DNA of 64,000 nucleotides from an uncultured Paracoccaceae bacterium (GTDB taxonomy: Bacteria; Pseudomonadota; Alphaproteobacteria; Rhodobacterales; Rhodobacteraceae): positions 186,001 through 250,000 of the forward strand of contig CALMJS010000015.1 in NCBI GenBank assembly GCA_937864535.1, given 5' to 3'. The notes below the pieces were generated by a model that did no database searches, had not been told where the DNA came from, and worked only from the letters and a program-made list of their open reading frames with translations. This document shows positions 63,323 through 64,000 of the stretch, in pieces (the stretch's first letter is position 1; every line of letters starts with the position of its first letter). A program made the position numbers and the translations under genes.

Positions 63323-63700
63323 TTATTCGTCGCCGAGGGCTTTGTAGTTGGTGACTTCGGCGATACGAGCCGACTTACCGCGACGGGTGCGCAGGTAGTA
63401 CAGCTTGGAACGACGGACGCGACCACGACGGACAACCTCGATCGAATCGATGTTGGTCGAGTACAGCGGGAACACGCGTTCTACGCCTTCACCAAAGGAA
63501 ATCTTGCGAACGGTGAACGAACCGGCAATGCCCTTGCCGTTCTTACGGCTGATGCAAACGCCTTCGTACATCTGCACACGGGTGCGGGTGCCTTCGGTCA
63601 CTTTGTAGCCAACGCGAATGGTGTCGCCAGCTTTGAAATCGGGGATGGTTTTCCCCAGGGCGGCGATTTGTTCCGCCTCGATCTGTGCGATCAGATTCAT
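63323..63700 (-). CDS. rplS: 50S ribosomal protein L19
   Basis: The 125-residue protein has the L19 pattern [17 protein letters not shown] and [28 protein letters not shown] 63700 follows AGGAGATGATCAG; longer frame to 63736 is not used. L19 sits at the 30S-50S interface. Confidence 0.96.
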   Translation of the reverse strand: MNLIAQIEAEQIAALGKTIPDFKAGDTIRVGYKVTEGTRTRVQMYEGVCISRKNGKGIAGSFTVRKISFGEGVERVFPLYSTNIDSIEVVRRGRVRRSKLYYLRTRRGKSARIAEVTNYKALGDE

Positions 63701-63736
63701 CTGATCATCTCCTATCTGCTTGCGGTATATCCGCAA

Positions 63737-64000
63737 AGTTTCTCACGGCCTCAGAGCTCTCGGTCTTCTTCCGGGTCCGCAGATGCGCCCGCCAGAGTTC
63801 AGGTCGTCTTCTTTGTGTCCGCGCCCTTTGCCCGAAAACCCTCGAAGAAGAGGGGTGTAGCAATAGAAAACGGGCCTAGTGGAATCAGCGATCCCCTAGA
63901 CAGGGCGCGTATAGGCGAAAGGGGGCGAAGGGGCAAGGGGAGGATCGGGCCAACGGGGTTGTCAGCACTGTGTTTTCTATTAATGGTGGAATTCTTATTT
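63737..64000. other. rplS upstream region, no supported gene
   Basis: Besides the promoter, a minus-strand stretch at about 63712-63878 reads through RRRPELWRAHLRTRKK with no start codon ATG and a stop upstream; it resembles a TrmD C-terminus by chance or as a remnant. The edge of the window is AT-rich. Confidence 0.3.
63908..63936 (-). promoter_or_regulatory. Promoter of rplS-rpmE
   Basis: Minus-strand TTGCCC (63931-63936), 17 bases, TATACG (63908-63913), giving a leader of about 200 bases before rplS. Confidence 0.45.

Noticed and set aside
63712-63878. Remnant of trmD upstream of rplS
   Set aside because: Only one short TrmD-like tail (RRRPELWRAH) is seen, with a stop upstream and no conserved SPOUT motif in the window.
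1-64000. CRISPR arrays, transposases, phage genes, toxin-antitoxin pairs, tRNA genes
   Set aside because: I found no regular spacer array, no IS ends or DDE proteins, no phage structural genes, and no cloverleaf in the gaps.

Overview
The window is GC-rich alphaproteobacterial DNA, most probably from a member of the Rhodobacteraceae (Rhodobacter/Roseobacter group). Four things point there: the MipZ division ATPase, the hup/hyp gene order (as recalled for Rhodobacter capsulatus), the FlgT/FlgP/FliL-like flagellar genes of the R. sphaeroides fla1 type with sigma-54 promoters, and an iron-sulphur photolyase of the PhrB/CryB family. I see no phage, transposase, CRISPR array, rRNA or tRNA gene. 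Coding density is high and most operon neighbours overlap by 1-8 bases.

Layout. (1) 1-13.9 kb is a flagellar and chemotaxis locus. It holds a divergent CheA whose 5' end lies outside the window, fliS, several small unassigned genes, a fliL-like gene, and a minus-strand operon flgP-flgT-flgA-flgM-(membrane/coiled-coil gene). Facing that operon is flhA-flhF-fliA. The two units diverge from back-to-back, full-consensus sigma-54 promoters at 8859-8929. (2) 14-33.7 kb is mostly housekeeping: leuA with a possible leucine leader peptide, a (6-4) photolyase, a 19-repeat MORN protein, nadE, an SH3 exported protein, a 2-oxoglutarate oxygenase, wrbA, a PfkB sugar kinase, gltX, ybbA/ybbP/tesA, a cold-shock gene, a TPR-methyltransferase and trxC. 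A GC-rich hairpin element ending in a conserved AAAGATGAA recurs four times in the window. (3) 34.0-40.1 kb is an NAD-dependent molybdenum formate dehydrogenase operon, fdsG-fdsB-(DUF4287-like)-fdsA-fdhD-fdsD. (4) 40.1-60.3 kb is a complete minus-strand hydrogen-uptake system: hupT-hupU-hupV (H2 sensing), hypF, hupS-hupL-hupC (membrane-bound uptake [NiFe] hydrogenase), then hupD-F-G-H-IJ-K, hypA-hypB-hupR-hypC-hypD-hypE and a phnM-like amidohydrolase. (5) 60.4-64 kb has mipZ, rhlE, rpmE and rplS.

How it works together. Formate dehydrogenase would feed NADH and the uptake hydrogenase would feed quinone through cytochrome b HupC, so regions 3 and 4 together form a lithotrophic energy module. 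HupUV would sense H2 and act through the kinase HupT on HupR, an NtrC-type regulator that has lost the sigma-54 contact motif. A similar 24-base motif lies 100-170 bases upstream of both hupS and hupD in the same orientation, and its core recurs upstream of fdsG. In the flagellar region, FliA and FlgM form a sigma-28/anti-sigma pair placed downstream of sigma-54 promoters, which indicates a two-step hierarchy.

The least explained items are a small protein resembling nitrile-hydratase-like (NHLP) leader peptides inside the flagellar locus, a 55-residue gene at 3587-3754, the CheA with a degenerate ATP site, the DUF4287-like gene inside the fds operon, and the paired regulatory motifs. I did not find a clearly new multi-gene defence or mobile system.
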